Notes under the pieces: generated by a model
Database searches by the model: none
The model's input: the letters and a program-made list of their open reading frames with translations, nothing else
What the model was told of the DNA's origin: nothing
In this document: in pieces, positions 8,712 to 17,200 of the stretch
Layout: each line of letters begins with the position of its first letter
Numbering within the stretch: the stretch's first letter is position 1
Program-made: the position numbers and the translations under genes
DNA from: Nitrospira sp.
Lineage (GTDB): Bacteria; Nitrospirota; Nitrospiria; Nitrospirales; Nitrospiraceae
Direction of reading: 5' to 3'
Assembly: GCA_024760525.1 (NCBI GenBank)
Contig: CP060500.1
Location: 62,001 to 126,000 of the forward strand
Length of the DNA stretch: 64,000 nucleotides

Positions 8712-8727
8712 TAGAACGATCGTTCTA
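8712..8727. promoter_or_regulatory. Perfect TetR operator palindrome
   Basis: TAGAACGATCGTTCTA is a perfect 16-bp palindrome downstream of the tetR stop. It lies between a TTGCCA (8701-8706) and TACTAT (8726-8731) that could be -35 and -10 boxes with a long 19-base spacer. A near copy (two mismatches) is in the tetR promoter at 8089. Binding by the upstream TetR protein is inferred. Confidence 0.7.
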
Positions 8728-8775
8728 CTATATAGGTATTTCCACATCACACTTCACCGCCCGACGGAGGTTCTT

Positions 8776-9645
8776 ATGAGAAGGGGTATTACGACATGTC
8801 TCATCCTGGCCGTAGGCATTCTGTCTGGTTGTCTCGCTGATATCAGGCCAGATTCCCTCAAATCGACTACGAGGCTTGACGCCGACGCACGCGGGCGACA
8901 ACTCCTAACGGAAGTGATCACCGCGCACGGAGGCCTCGATCGCTGGAAGCAGGCCAAGACGGTGGAAGTGACGGCGCGGGACCATTGGGAGCATTGGATG
9001 GGAAGGCTGATGTTCATGCCGCAGAAGGAGAGCGGACAGTTGATGCGTTGGCAAACGAGTCTCGGGGGGGACCAGGTGTCTATCGAAATGCAGGAGGGCC
9101 CCAACAAGGGTGAGAAATGGGTGATGCAGGACTGGCCCCTGTATCGAGCCGCCCTTGGCGATCAGCCTGACTATGGAGCCGGGAAGAAGATTCATTTCTA
9201 TGTTGCCACGATGAATTATGCACTGCAGCTGCCGTTCCGGAGCGCCAATGCTGAGGTCATCCGCTATGGAGGGCAAGGCTCGCTACGGGGGAAACGATAT
9301 GACCTGATCTACACCACCTGGCATACGGCAGAGCCGCAGAAAGACACGAATCAGTATGTCCTCTGGGTCGATCCCCTGACCCATGAACTTGCCTACCTCC
9401 AATTGACCGATCGCGAGCTGATGAAGGGAGCTGCCGGCATGATGGGATTCAGCGACTGGAAAATGATCGATGGGCTCAAAGTTCCGTCTCGGATCACGTC
9501 CTACCACAATGCGGAAAAGAACGTCGTGCTGCATGACCTGCGCATCGAGTCCGTGGTGTTTGGCGTTGACCTGCCCCGTGAGGCACAGGCGAGCGCGCCT
9601 GCCTCGATCTCAAACGAATTTGGCGAGAGGAAGACACGCTTTTGA
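8776..9645 (+). CDS. Putative lipoprotein
   Basis: 289 residues from ATG 8776, which has ACGGAGG upstream. The N-terminus is a lipoprotein signal with lipobox LSGC (Cys near residue 18). The mature part begins with a helical RGRQLLTEVITAHGGLDRWKQAKTVEVTARD motif seen in many secreted proteins that share the LolA/LppX-like half-barrel; later strands such as YDLIYTTWHTAEP and QYVLWVDPLTHELAYL fit that fold. Function unknown. It is under the TetR palindrome and is followed after 79 bases by an AhpD-like gene, suggesting a stress-inducible unit. Confidence 0.7.
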   Translation: MRRGITTCLILAVGILSGCLADIRPDSLKSTTRLDADARGRQLLTEVITAHGGLDRWKQAKTVEVTARDHWEHWMGRLMFMPQKESGQLMRWQTSLGGDQVSIEMQEGPNKGEKWVMQDWPLYRAALGDQPDYGAGKKIHFYVATMNYALQLPFRSANAEVIRYGGQGSLRGKRYDLIYTTWHTAEPQKDTNQYVLWVDPLTHELAYLQLTDRELMKGAAGMMGFSDWKMIDGLKVPSRITSYHNAEKNVVLHDLRIESVVFGVDLPREAQASAPASISNEFGERKTRF

Positions 9646-9724
9646 ATGGCTTGCGCGATGTGAGAAGCACCATGATCGCGTTATGCGTGTCTGGACCTGC
9701 TGAAATAGAAAAGGAGAGCCAGGT

Positions 9725-10285
9725 ATGAGTCTCTTTACGAAACACACGGATGCAACTGCGCCGAAGGGCGCAGCCGCAGTGCTGGCAAAAGCAAAGGATC
9801 GATACGGATTTATCCCCAATCTCGCCGCCACCCTCGCGGAGAGTCCGGTGACGCTCGACGCTGTGCTGAATCTGAGCGGTGCGTTCGATAAGACCTCGTT
9901 CACAGAGGCCGAGCGGCAAGTCATCCTGATCACGAGCAGCGTGGTGAACGGCTGTAACTATTGCAAGACCGTCCATGCCGCGCTGGGTCGAAAGGCGGGA
10001 ATCGATGACACGACACTGAAGGCGCTTGTAGCACTCGCTCCGCTTTCTGACGCAAGACTTAATGCGCTGCGGGATTTCACCAAAGCGATGGTCGAGCAGC
10101 GAGGCCGGATTCACGAGCAGCGAGTCCGGCAGTTTCTCGATGCTGGCTATACGAACGCGCAAGTGTTCGAAGTGGTGATGGGAGTCGCCCTCAAGACGTT
10201 AACCAATTACAGCAATCATCTGACGGGTACTCACCCGAATCCCGAGTTTGTGGCAATGGCCGAACCGGGCGAGAAAGTGGCGTGA
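9725..10285 (+). CDS. Carboxymuconolactone decarboxylase (AhpD-like) family protein
   Basis: 186 residues. The redox motif is Cys77-x-x-Cys80 followed by His84 (NGCNYCKTVH), the AhpD-type active centre for peroxidase/thiol-disulfide chemistry. The N-terminal helix carries KDRYGFIPNLAATLAESP, shared with two other paralogues in this window (20506 and 22956). GGAGAG precedes the ATG. It probably belongs to the TetR-controlled unit with the lipoprotein. The substrate is not evident; peroxidatic detoxification is the family-based guess. Confidence 0.85.
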   Translation: MSLFTKHTDATAPKGAAAVLAKAKDRYGFIPNLAATLAESPVTLDAVLNLSGAFDKTSFTEAERQVILITSSVVNGCNYCKTVHAALGRKAGIDDTTLKALVALAPLSDARLNALRDFTKAMVEQRGRIHEQRVRQFLDAGYTNAQVFEVVMGVALKTLTNYSNHLTGTHPNPEFVAMAEPGEKVA

Positions 10286-10364
10286 TTCTTTGGAGGGAGA
10301 CTTTTCTGGTCCCTTCATTCAGTACGTGATCGAGACACGTTGAGTCTTAGAACGTGAGGACAAG

Positions 10365-11045
10365 ATGCCGACAAACCAGACGGGATTTCTGGGGTTCCCG
10401 AAAGAAACCTTCTCATTTCTTTCCAACTTGTCGTCTAATAATCGGAAAGCCTGGTTTGATGCGAACAAGGATCGATTCCGACGCGTGGTCGAACAACCGG
10501 TGCAGGAATTCGTTTCTGCCCTGTGCGCTTGCCTGATTCATACGTTCAAGGACATCAAGCATCTGGAAGGCAAGGTCTTCCGGATCCATCGAGATATTCG
10601 GTTCAGCAAGGACAAGAGGCCCTATAAGACCCACATTGGCATTCGCTTCAGCAACAATGCCTCGAAGAACTGCATGGCGCCATTTTTCTATGTTCAGCTG
10701 GAGGCAGAGAAGCTTCTCTTTGCTATTGGGCAAAAGGAGTTCGAAGGTACTACCCTAGATCGGTATCGTGCGGCGGTGATGGATACTGAAACGGGCCGAG
10801 TCCTCGATGCTGTGGTGAAGAAGATGCGACGCGACGGTGCAAGTTTTCAAGGAGAACCGTTGCAGAAGGTGCCTCGAGGATACCCCACCGACCACGTCAG
10901 AGCCGATCTCTTGCAGCTCAAAGGCCTATACGTCGAGAATTGTCTGCCTGTAACCACACAGGTTTATGGCCCGGAATTTATGGGAATGTGCCTTGATCAG
11001 TTTGCGAAAGGAAAGCCGCTGTACGATTGGTTGAAAGCACTTTGA
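10365..11045 (+). CDS. DUF2461 / TIGR02453 family protein
   Basis: 226 residues matching the DUF2461 pattern: GFPKETFSFLSNLSSNNRKAWFDANKDRF at the N-terminus, then RIHRDIRFSKDKRPYKTHIGIRF in the middle and GVEGY-like C-terminal elements. This is a widespread family without an established function. Its conserved Arg/Lys/His-rich centre suggests a catalytic or phosphate-binding site. No operon partner is obvious. Confidence 0.85.
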   Translation: MPTNQTGFLGFPKETFSFLSNLSSNNRKAWFDANKDRFRRVVEQPVQEFVSALCACLIHTFKDIKHLEGKVFRIHRDIRFSKDKRPYKTHIGIRFSNNASKNCMAPFFYVQLEAEKLLFAIGQKEFEGTTLDRYRAAVMDTETGRVLDAVVKKMRRDGASFQGEPLQKVPRGYPTDHVRADLLQLKGLYVENCLPVTTQVYGPEFMGMCLDQFAKGKPLYDWLKAL

Positions 11046-11129
11046 ATATCGCTTAACCGTGCATCGGCGGACTTTCGAAGGCAACACAGCAGGGAGATCC
11101 TTGTGATACAGAGCAAGGGAGAAGCCGCT

Positions 11130-11519
11130 ATGTTCAGCGTCCTGGCAGGTCTAGCCTTCCTGTTCATGGTTGGCACGGCATCCAGCGAAGAATTCCGAAC
11201 AGATGATCCGCTGAAAGCGTTTGTGTACGGAGAATATCCACTTGGCGATGATTACTTTATAAAGGGGAACGCTGACACACAACTATTCCGGTGTATCCTA
11301 ACGAAAGCAACAGATGGATTTGAAGGCATCGCGCTGTCGGAAGTTTCGATCTGGGGGTATCGAGGACCGTGGGAGATATTCCGGAAAGAACCAACGGGTT
11401 CATATCTATATGCGGGGACGGACCATTTGAGGAGCACTGCATGTCTCGAGTCATGCCAATCAAACACCTACCTACGAACCGGTCAGTGTCAGTGGCGGCG
11501 CGGGTGGCCTCAGCAGTAG
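11130..11519 (+). CDS. Small secreted Cys-rich hypothetical protein
   Basis: 129 residues from ATG 11130 with AAGGGA upstream; a GTG at 11103 adds nine residues. Residues 1-20 are a signal peptide. The C-terminal CLESCQSNTYLRTGQCQWRRGWP is a compact Cys-containing element I have seen in unassigned secreted proteins. Its last 79 bases overlap the next gene in another frame. Function unknown. Confidence 0.55.
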   Translation: MFSVLAGLAFLFMVGTASSEEFRTDDPLKAFVYGEYPLGDDYFIKGNADTQLFRCILTKATDGFEGIALSEVSIWGYRGPWEIFRKEPTGSYLYAGTDHLRSTACLESCQSNTYLRTGQCQWRRGWPQQ

Positions 11520-12043
11520 CCATTGGTTGCCTCGTGGCTGCCGGAATTCTTGAGTGCTCGGAGCGGAGCTACCAGTTGTTCATGGCATCCCATGACGCCA
11601 TTCGTCCGGGCATGACCATGGGCGAAGTATTTGGTTCCGGTTTAGCCGACTACATGGTCGACATGGGGGTCAAAAACGTGCCGGGCGCAACGCAGCCTGA
11701 GAATCAGCCGGCCAGCGCAGCCTGCAAGCGACATGTGCTCGACGTAACTTATGTGGCGGGTTTCCCTGCTTCCCCAGTGTTCCGGATCCGGCTCTATTGC
11801 AACATGAACGAACCATCGGCTGGACAGGTTATCCCAGAACATTCGTTCAAGACCAAGCAGGAGTTTCTAGAGGCGCTCGACTCGATGTACGCTTCTTGGG
11901 CAAAATATATGGAATTCAGAATCGAGTCGCCTCCCTTGGAGGCATTTGGAGCTTATGACCACTATCTCTTTACCACCGATCAGCAAGGACGGGTCGCTAC
12001 GGTGTCACCCATCCTTCTGGCTCAATCCAAGAAGCAACAATAA
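11441..12043 (+). CDS. Hypothetical membrane-anchored protein
   Basis: 200 residues from ATG 11441 (GAGGAG eight bases upstream); an ATG at 11453 is also possible. One N-terminal hydrophobic helix (ASAVAIGCLVAAGIL) is followed by a soluble domain with Cys residues at ILEC, ACKRH and LYCNM. The domain has SHDAIRPGMTMGEVF, which looks like the SmpA/BamE-type 'GMT' start motif, but the rest is not recognised. Start overlaps the preceding gene by 79 bases. Confidence 0.5.
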   Translation: MSRVMPIKHLPTNRSVSVAARVASAVAIGCLVAAGILECSERSYQLFMASHDAIRPGMTMGEVFGSGLADYMVDMGVKNVPGATQPENQPASAACKRHVLDVTYVAGFPASPVFRIRLYCNMNEPSAGQVIPEHSFKTKQEFLEALDSMYASWAKYMEFRIESPPLEAFGAYDHYLFTTDQQGRVATVSPILLAQSKKQQ

Positions 12044-12107
12044 CAACCTTCTCCTATTGAATTGAAACGTGCAATCATCAACGGAGAGCTTTACGGGAGG
12101 ATGGATC

Positions 12108-12329
12108 ATGAACCACACCAAGAGACGAATCCACGATGGGATCGTCGGGGCGGTGATCACCCTTGGTATCACATTGGGCTATAGCCTGCATCCGGCTTGG
12201 CTATTCCTACCTGGCGCGATCGGAGTCACTCTGATTCAGAGCGCATTCACCGGGTTCTGCCCCGTGCATTTCCTGCTGGAGAAGGCCTGTGCGCCGGAAA
12301 CAGAAGCCGGCGGCCTCCGAGGCATGTAG
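12108..12329 (+). CDS. DUF2892 (YgaP-like) two-helix membrane protein
   Basis: 73 residues with two hydrophobic helices: IVGAVITLGITLGYSLHP and WLFLPGAIGVTLIQSAFTGFCPVHFLLEKA. The GFCPVHFLLEK ending is typical of DUF2892, the membrane tail found fused to rhodanese in YgaP. ATG 12108 follows GGGAGG by seven bases. Stand-alone copies often sit near sulfur- or metal-related genes; here no partner is clear. The 194 bases to the next gene hold no recognised feature. Confidence 0.8.
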   Translation: MNHTKRRIHDGIVGAVITLGITLGYSLHPAWLFLPGAIGVTLIQSAFTGFCPVHFLLEKACAPETEAGGLRGM

Positions 12330-12523
12330 AGGCAAGCACCCGAGGACCCGTGTGACACTCAGTCCGAAGGAACTCCCTAGACCCATTAGTTGCCTCCCAC
12401 GGAACTACTTGAGCTTAGACGTGGTCCGAGGATCCAGCCCACCCAACCTTCCCTGTTTCACACGTAGCCTGCCCGGTTATCCCTACATGGCAAGCCCACC
12501 TTCCTCTCTGCGTCCGATGCATT

Positions 12524-13057
12524 CTAGACACGGTGAGGAGCAGTCTGTTCGGAAAGATCGGACTCGGTATTGCTCTTCGAGTGCCGACGTCGAATGAGGT
12601 GGCTCAACAGCCTGTCGGCGGAGAGCAGTCCTGGTCCATGTAGGACGAAATATAGGAACAAAATCCCGACATAGAACGCTTCTTGGAGCGCAGCATCAGA
12701 CAATTGTCCGTACGAGATTGAAGCGACGATATTGAGGCCGAACAGCGAGAGGGCTGCCCACCGACCTGCCAGGCCGATGGCCAGCAGGAACGAGCCGCCC
12801 AATTCAACGGCGGTGGCCACGTAAGCGGCCATCTCCGGCGACAGCAACGGCACATCGTAGACCATGGTGAAGAGCATCACCGTGGACATCCAACTGGAGA
12901 GCTTGACCATCCCGCCCTTCCAGAAGATATGCGCCAGGTACAGACGGACGGACAAGTCGAAGAACGGGAGCAAGGCCTCCAGCCCCCAGACCAATCGACC
13001 GTACATCAGAGCAGCACGATTGACCGTCCATGCAAAGAATCCGTCGTCCTCTTTCAT
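12524..13057 (-). CDS. DoxX-family membrane protein of the bufferin operon
   Basis: 177 residues with four hydrophobic helices and DoxX features (RLYLAHIFWKGGMVKLSSW, AAYVATAVELGGSFLLAIGLAGRWAAL, EAFYVGILFLYFVLHGPGLLSADRLL). DoxX proteins accompany many MNIO/bufferin clusters; a quinone-linked redox role is proposed for the family. Start overlaps the bufC stop by four bases, so it is the last gene of the bufA-bufB-bufC-doxX operon. Confidence 0.82.
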   Translation of the reverse strand: MKEDDGFFAWTVNRAALMYGRLVWGLEALLPFFDLSVRLYLAHIFWKGGMVKLSSWMSTVMLFTMVYDVPLLSPEMAAYVATAVELGGSFLLAIGLAGRWAALSLFGLNIVASISYGQLSDAALQEAFYVGILFLYFVLHGPGLLSADRLLSHLIRRRHSKSNTESDLSEQTAPHRV

Positions 13058-13830
13058 AAGCGCACCTCCGTCTCAATGCTGCTCAGCAGGCCTAGCGCGA
13101 GGACGGATGCCATGAAGCGATTGAAGTCAAACCGGGGATCGCACTGTGTGGCGATCTGCTCGATCTCGGCCACGGTCTTTCGATCGGCCATGGCTTCGAC
13201 CAACCGGTAGTCGAGATCAGCGAGCGTTTCCACGCGGATTCTCCCTTCGGCCCTTACGACCACGACGCAGGTTTCCTCGTCCGGCAGCGGCAGGTCGACT
13301 CCGATGTCCGTCGGAGCGTCCGGTTGCAATGCCACCCACACGCGTTGGATCGGCAAGGAGAATCGATGCAGTCGCACAGCCGCGTTCAGACGGAACGTCA
13401 CGTCCGACGGATCGGCCGATGCGATGGCATCGAGTTGGTTATGGGAGAGCGGTGGAGCATCGGCAGCCTGATACGCTTCATGGCAGGCCCATTCCAGTCG
13501 TACCAATTCGATCAACAGGGGAGAAAGCTGCAACTCGCTGAGAAACGCGGGAAAGTGGCACCCGTAGAGAAACAGATCACCGGTGGTCGAGGGAGAGCAC
13601 CTGACATAGCCTCTCGCCAGGATGTGGAAATAGGCGTCGCCGATGAACCGACGCAGCACCGGGTAGGTGATCGTGAGCGTGTGGACGTAATTGTTCCTGA
13701 TGAGTCGTCGGTAGAGGGCCAGGCTTCGCCGGGCCATCCTATCCAGTACCAGCTCCGCCGCGACTGGAGATGACGTCCCTTCCGAAATCGATGCCGCGAA
13801 CGCGTGCTGGAGTTCACGCAGTGAGGACAT
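13054..13830 (-). CDS. bufC: BufC-like DUF2063 partner protein
   Basis: 258 residues. N-terminal DUF2063 helical domain (LRELQHAFAASISEG, then SLALYRRLIRNNYVHTLTITYPVLRRFIGDAYFHILARGYV), and a C-terminal winged-helix-like part (LVEAMADRKTVAEIEQIA). In bufferin systems this protein binds the precursor's leader and delivers it to the MNIO enzyme; despite the old 'DNA-binding domain' name it is not a transcription factor. It overlaps bufB by 17 bases. Confidence 0.85.
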   Translation of the reverse strand: MSSLRELQHAFAASISEGTSSPVAAELVLDRMARRSLALYRRLIRNNYVHTLTITYPVLRRFIGDAYFHILARGYVRCSPSTTGDLFLYGCHFPAFLSELQLSPLLIELVRLEWACHEAYQAADAPPLSHNQLDAIASADPSDVTFRLNAAVRLHRFSLPIQRVWVALQPDAPTDIGVDLPLPDEETCVVVVRAEGRIRVETLADLDYRLVEAMADRKTVAEIEQIATQCDPRFDFNRFMASVLALGLLSSIETEVRL

Positions 13831-14659
13831 GACAGGCTCCTACAACGGCATCGGCGTGGATGGCTTGTTCCACTAGCACCGAGAGCGGGGGGAGATTCGT
13901 ATCCCATTCAATCAGCGTCGGACGCGGACCGACGTGGTGGATGGTCCACTCATAGAGACTCCAGACTTCCGGATAGACGGGCTGGCCATGCGTATCGACC
14001 AGGACACGCCCGGACTGATCGAAGCCGGCCAGATGGATTTCGTGCACCGCCTCGCGCGGCAGCGCATCCAGAAATTTTACAGGATCCAGATGGAAGTTCA
14101 CGGCATTGACATAGACATTGTTGAGATCCAGCAGAATCCCACAGCCAGTTCGCCTGACGACTTCGGCCATGAACTCACCCTCCGGGATTGTGGAACCCCG
14201 CCATGTCAGGTACCGGGTGATGTTTTCGATCAGGAGGGTCCGTTGCAAGACAGTCTGAACTTCGTCAATCCGTGAACAGACATGTTTCAGGCTTTCCTCG
14301 GTCGAGGGCAAAGGGAGTAGCTCGTTCAGGAAACGCCCCCCAACGGAACTCCATGACAGATGTTCGGAGACAAACGTCGGTGCGAATCGATCGATCAAGA
14401 GTTTGAACTTACCCAGATGGGCGCGGTCGATCGGATCGGTGGAACCCAACGAGAGCCCGACTCCGTGAAAACTCAATGGGTAGTTGGCTCGAATCCGCTC
14501 AAGGATGCGGAGCGCGACGCCTCCCTCGCCAAAATAGTTCTCCGGATGGGTCTCCATCCAGGCCACTGGCGGCGGCGATTCCAATATCTCGCGATAGTGA
14601 TGCGACCGCAGTCCGATCCCGGCTCGAGCCGGGATCGGGGCGGAAGATTGAAAAGACAT
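13814..14659 (-). CDS. bufB: BufB-like MNIO (DUF692) peptide-modifying enzyme
   Basis: 281 residues from ATG 14659. DUF692/MNIO TIM-barrel with the usual iron ligands and motifs: GIGLRSHHY, HPENYF, SFHGVGLSLGS, SEHLSWS, LIENITRYL, LLDLNNVYVNAVN, EIHLAGF, DTHGQPVYPEVWSLYEW and IEWDTNLPP. MNIO enzymes use a multinuclear iron centre and oxygen to change Cys residues of precursor peptides, making thiooxazole-type copper ligands in bufferins. The gene begins 11 bases after the bufA stop. The open frame continues upstream over the bufA 3' end but that part is not protein-like. Confidence 0.9.
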   Translation of the reverse strand: MSFQSSAPIPARAGIGLRSHHYREILESPPPVAWMETHPENYFGEGGVALRILERIRANYPLSFHGVGLSLGSTDPIDRAHLGKFKLLIDRFAPTFVSEHLSWSSVGGRFLNELLPLPSTEESLKHVCSRIDEVQTVLQRTLLIENITRYLTWRGSTIPEGEFMAEVVRRTGCGILLDLNNVYVNAVNFHLDPVKFLDALPREAVHEIHLAGFDQSGRVLVDTHGQPVYPEVWSLYEWTIHHVGPRPTLIEWDTNLPPLSVLVEQAIHADAVVGACHVLTA

Positions 14660-14670
14660 CGGGTGTCGTC

Positions 14671-15003
14671 CTACATCTTCTTCATGTCTTCTTTCATCTT
14701 GGCCATGTCTTCTTTCGTGATTGTCAGCACGGTGCTCTTCGCAACCTTGGCGCACAAGCCTTTCGGCAGGAACACATACGAATCAGGCTCGTTGTCGCTC
14801 TTGGCCATGCCTGCACAAGAATGGAGACTGGTTCTGACGGCACAGTCGTTCATGCCCGCCTTCGCGACCCCGCCGCACGCTTCCCACCCAGCCGGCAGTT
14901 GTGGGGCCTTGGGCTCGGCGTTGGCAGCCTGGGTCCCGGCAAAACTCAAGGCAATCAACAAGGCTGAATGGATCACGGCGTTCTTCTTTGTCTTCGCGTT
15001 CAT
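14671..15003 (-). CDS. bufA1: BufA1-family bufferin precursor
   Basis: 110 residues. A long cleavable signal peptide (residues ~1-29, ending ANA) precedes a mature part with exactly four Cys in the BufA1 arrangement (GWEACGG, MNDCAV, LHSCAG, GLCAKV). The tail is Lys/Met rich (KEDMAKMKEDMKKM). By family knowledge the Cys are modified by BufB/BufC, and the exported peptide binds copper in the periplasm. AACAGGAG precedes the ATG. This is the first gene of a four-gene operon. Confidence 0.88.
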   Translation of the reverse strand: MNAKTKKNAVIHSALLIALSFAGTQAANAEPKAPQLPAGWEACGGVAKAGMNDCAVRTSLHSCAGMAKSDNEPDSYVFLPKGLCAKVAKSTVLTITKEDMAKMKEDMKKM

Positions 15004-15116
15004 GTGATACTCCTGTTAAAAGTGTTTTGTTGACACGGCTCTCTTGTTGACCTCGCGCACCTGCTCTCCGTCCAACCGTACGTCACCACAGGCTTATCGA
15101 GTTCCCTCCTTTCTGC

Positions 15117-15135
15117 AATACGAGAATATCGTATT
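15117..15135. promoter_or_regulatory. AATACGA-N5-TCGTATT dyad, possible operator
   Basis: A perfect 7-bp inverted repeat around GAATA, 114 bases upstream of bufA1 and 230 bases upstream of the plus-strand gene. The cognate regulator is unknown; no regulator gene is adjacent. Confidence 0.4.
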
Positions 15136-15201
15136 CCCGACCGAGTGTGGTTTCACGGCACAGTGGCACACTCACATCCTACTGATCGAGCGAATACCCC
15201 G

Positions 15202-15219
15202 CTGTGAGGCAGCTTACAG
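15202..15219. promoter_or_regulatory. Crp-type operator, one mismatch
   Basis: CTGTGAGGCAGCTTACAG matches TGTGA-N6-TCACA except T for C at one position, and keeps the outer C/G. It closely resembles the sites at 2448 and 34204. It lies about 146 bases before the sterol-desaturase start and 199 bases before bufA1. Confidence 0.5.
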
Positions 15220-15364
15220 TTCGGAAAAAGAGTCGAGCGATTAGTTCTCTTGATTCGAACTGCTCCGTCCGCCTGAATCCATTCCCCGTTTCATGCCTCT
15301 GACTTCCTAGAACGGGTGGATGATCGCCTGGTGCGTAGAGTGTGATCGGGAGGAGGGGAAACCG

Positions 15365-16177
15365 ATGGAGTCTGTGGATCTCATTCGGATTGGATCGTAC
15401 GTGTCCGTCCTCGGGGTGATGGCGACGTGGGAAGTGTTGGCGCCGCGGCGGAAGCTGACGGCATCAAAGCTCTGTCGTTGGGGCGGCAATCTGACGATCG
15501 TGGTCTTGAATACAGTCCTCGCCCGTCTGCTGTTCATGGGCGGTGTCGTGACAACAGCGGCGATGGCGCAGGACCATAGCTGGGGACTCTTGAACTGGGT
15601 CGAAGGGCCGGCCTGGCTCGAACTCGCCCTGGCGATTGTAGCCCTCGATTTCATCATCTATTGGCAGCATCAGGTCTTCCATAACGTGCCGATCCTGTGG
15701 CGCTTTCACATGATGCATCACTCCGATCTGGATCTGGATGTGTCCAGTGGGGTGCGTTTTCACCCGGTGGAGATCATCATCTCGACGGGAATGAAGGCCC
15801 TGTCAGTACTCGTGCTGGGAGTGGCTCCGCTTGCGGTCGTGATCTTCGAGATCGTCCTCAACAGCACAGCCCTGTTCAACCACAGCAATGTCCGAATGCC
15901 TGTAGCCCTCGATCGGATGCTCCGGTGGTTCATCGTCACGCCGGACATGCATCGGATTCATCATTCGACGGATGTACGAGAAACCAACAGCAACTACGGA
16001 TTCAACGTGCCCTGGTGGGATCGCCTGTTCGGCACCTATTGCCCCCAACCGGCCTTGGGGCAGACGGGCATGACGATCGGCCTGGAGCATCTCGGTCCGC
16101 CGGTCTGTCTGAACCTGTTCATGATGCTCCGCTTCCCATTCGTGACGCAGTTAGGGCGTGATACAACCCGCACATAA
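15365..16177 (+). CDS. Sterol desaturase / fatty-acid hydroxylase family membrane enzyme
   Basis: 270 residues from ATG 15365 (GGGAGGAGGGGA upstream). Several transmembrane helices and the eight-His di-iron signature of the family: HQVFH, HMMHH and HRIHH, with HPVE and NHSN between. The final part has VPWWDRLFGTY, also typical. It would hydroxylate or desaturate a lipid at the membrane with di-iron and oxygen. The lipid is unknown. A Crp-type site lies upstream. Confidence 0.88.
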   Translation: MESVDLIRIGSYVSVLGVMATWEVLAPRRKLTASKLCRWGGNLTIVVLNTVLARLLFMGGVVTTAAMAQDHSWGLLNWVEGPAWLELALAIVALDFIIYWQHQVFHNVPILWRFHMMHHSDLDLDVSSGVRFHPVEIIISTGMKALSVLVLGVAPLAVVIFEIVLNSTALFNHSNVRMPVALDRMLRWFIVTPDMHRIHHSTDVRETNSNYGFNVPWWDRLFGTYCPQPALGQTGMTIGLEHLGPPVCLNLFMMLRFPFVTQLGRDTTRT

Positions 16178-16268
16178 TCGTGACTACTGTTCAGGCCGGC
16201 ATCACTGCTGGAGGGAAAATACCAGTGAGTTCTCCAGTCCGAACAGGGTCCTTCTTTCCCGCCGCTGA

Positions 16269-17036
16269 TTAGTTGCGTCCCGCCATCACACCGCCGTCGA
16301 CATCCCAAATCGCCCCGGTCACCCACGCAGCATCGTCGCTCAGTAAAAACTGGATGACCCGCGCCACGTCGTCAGGCGTCCCAATCCGGCCGAGTGGGTG
16401 AAACCCGTTGAAGGAGGCCAACGTCTCGTCGACTTGACTTGGCTCGATGAACGCCTGGTAAATCGGAGTGTGTACCACGGCCGGTGACACGGCATTGACA
16501 CGGATGTTGTGGCCCGCCAGCTCCATCGCCATGTGTTGGGTGAGCGCATGCAGTCCTGCCTTGGCCATCGAATAGGCAGAGGACGGCGTTGCCTTAATCG
16601 CTTGTCGCGCCCACATGGATCCGATATGCACGATCGAGCCACCGCCGTTGGCCGCCATGTTCGTGGCGACAGCTTGCGAAATGAAGAAGAGGGCTCGATT
16701 GAGATCCAAATATCTATTATAGTCTTCGTGTGTATGTTCGAGGAATGGGGTGGGCTTGAAGTACCCTGCCGCATTCACCAGATATTTGATATGGCGGCTG
16801 TGGTGCTCGGCAAACGCAATAATACGCCGGACATCGTCCGGTGCGTACAAGTCAGCGAGGATTCCTTCAACGGTCCCGAGCGCCGACAGCTCGCGTAGCG
16901 CCGTTTTCAGTTTATCTTGCGACTTGCCGACCATCGCGACGGGGATGTGACATTCCAATACGCGCTTCGCGGTGGCAAGCCCGATTCCGCTGGAGCCTCC
17001 TACAATGAGGGCGATGGGGTGATTCGACGGTTCCAT
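16269..17036 (-). CDS. Short-chain dehydrogenase/reductase (SDR)
   Basis: 255 residues, a classical SDR: cofactor motif GGSSGIGLATAKRV, NAAGYFKP (the NAG region), active-site Ser in HIGSMWARQ, and Tyr-x-x-x-Lys as YSMAK, ending with the WVTGAIWDVDGG pattern. It would oxidise or reduce an alcohol/carbonyl using NAD(P)H. It is on the same strand as the sigma54-controlled gene row but separated from the ABC solute-binding gene by 164 bases, so it may have its own promoter. Confidence 0.9.
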   Translation of the reverse strand: MEPSNHPIALIVGGSSGIGLATAKRVLECHIPVAMVGKSQDKLKTALRELSALGTVEGILADLYAPDDVRRIIAFAEHHSRHIKYLVNAAGYFKPTPFLEHTHEDYNRYLDLNRALFFISQAVATNMAANGGGSIVHIGSMWARQAIKATPSSAYSMAKAGLHALTQHMAMELAGHNIRVNAVSPAVVHTPIYQAFIEPSQVDETLASFNGFHPLGRIGTPDDVARVIQFLLSDDAAWVTGAIWDVDGGVMAGRN

Positions 17037-17200
17037 TGATAACCTCCCGTGAATAGAGTCTCAGTCAAGAGGCAACTCGAGACCGTGACGTACGATGCAT
17101 GATGGACTGCTAAACCACGAGGGAGTTGAACACATGGCAATTCCGACCTGTTCTTGTTCGCCCCTCCTTTGAGGTGTGGATGCATCGTCATAATGGGAGC

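Larger units (their letters stand above)
15004..15364. other. Divergent intergenic region, bufA1 / sterol desaturase
   Basis: About 360 bases without a gene. It holds two dyads listed separately: AATACGA-N5-TCGTATT at 15117 and a Crp-type site at 15202. The remainder has no recognised element. Promoters for both the bufferin operon and the plus-strand gene must lie here. Confidence 0.6.

Noticed and set aside
15004..15364. Riboswitch or small RNA in the bufferin gap
   Set aside because: Only short dyads were found; no conserved riboswitch core could be recognised.
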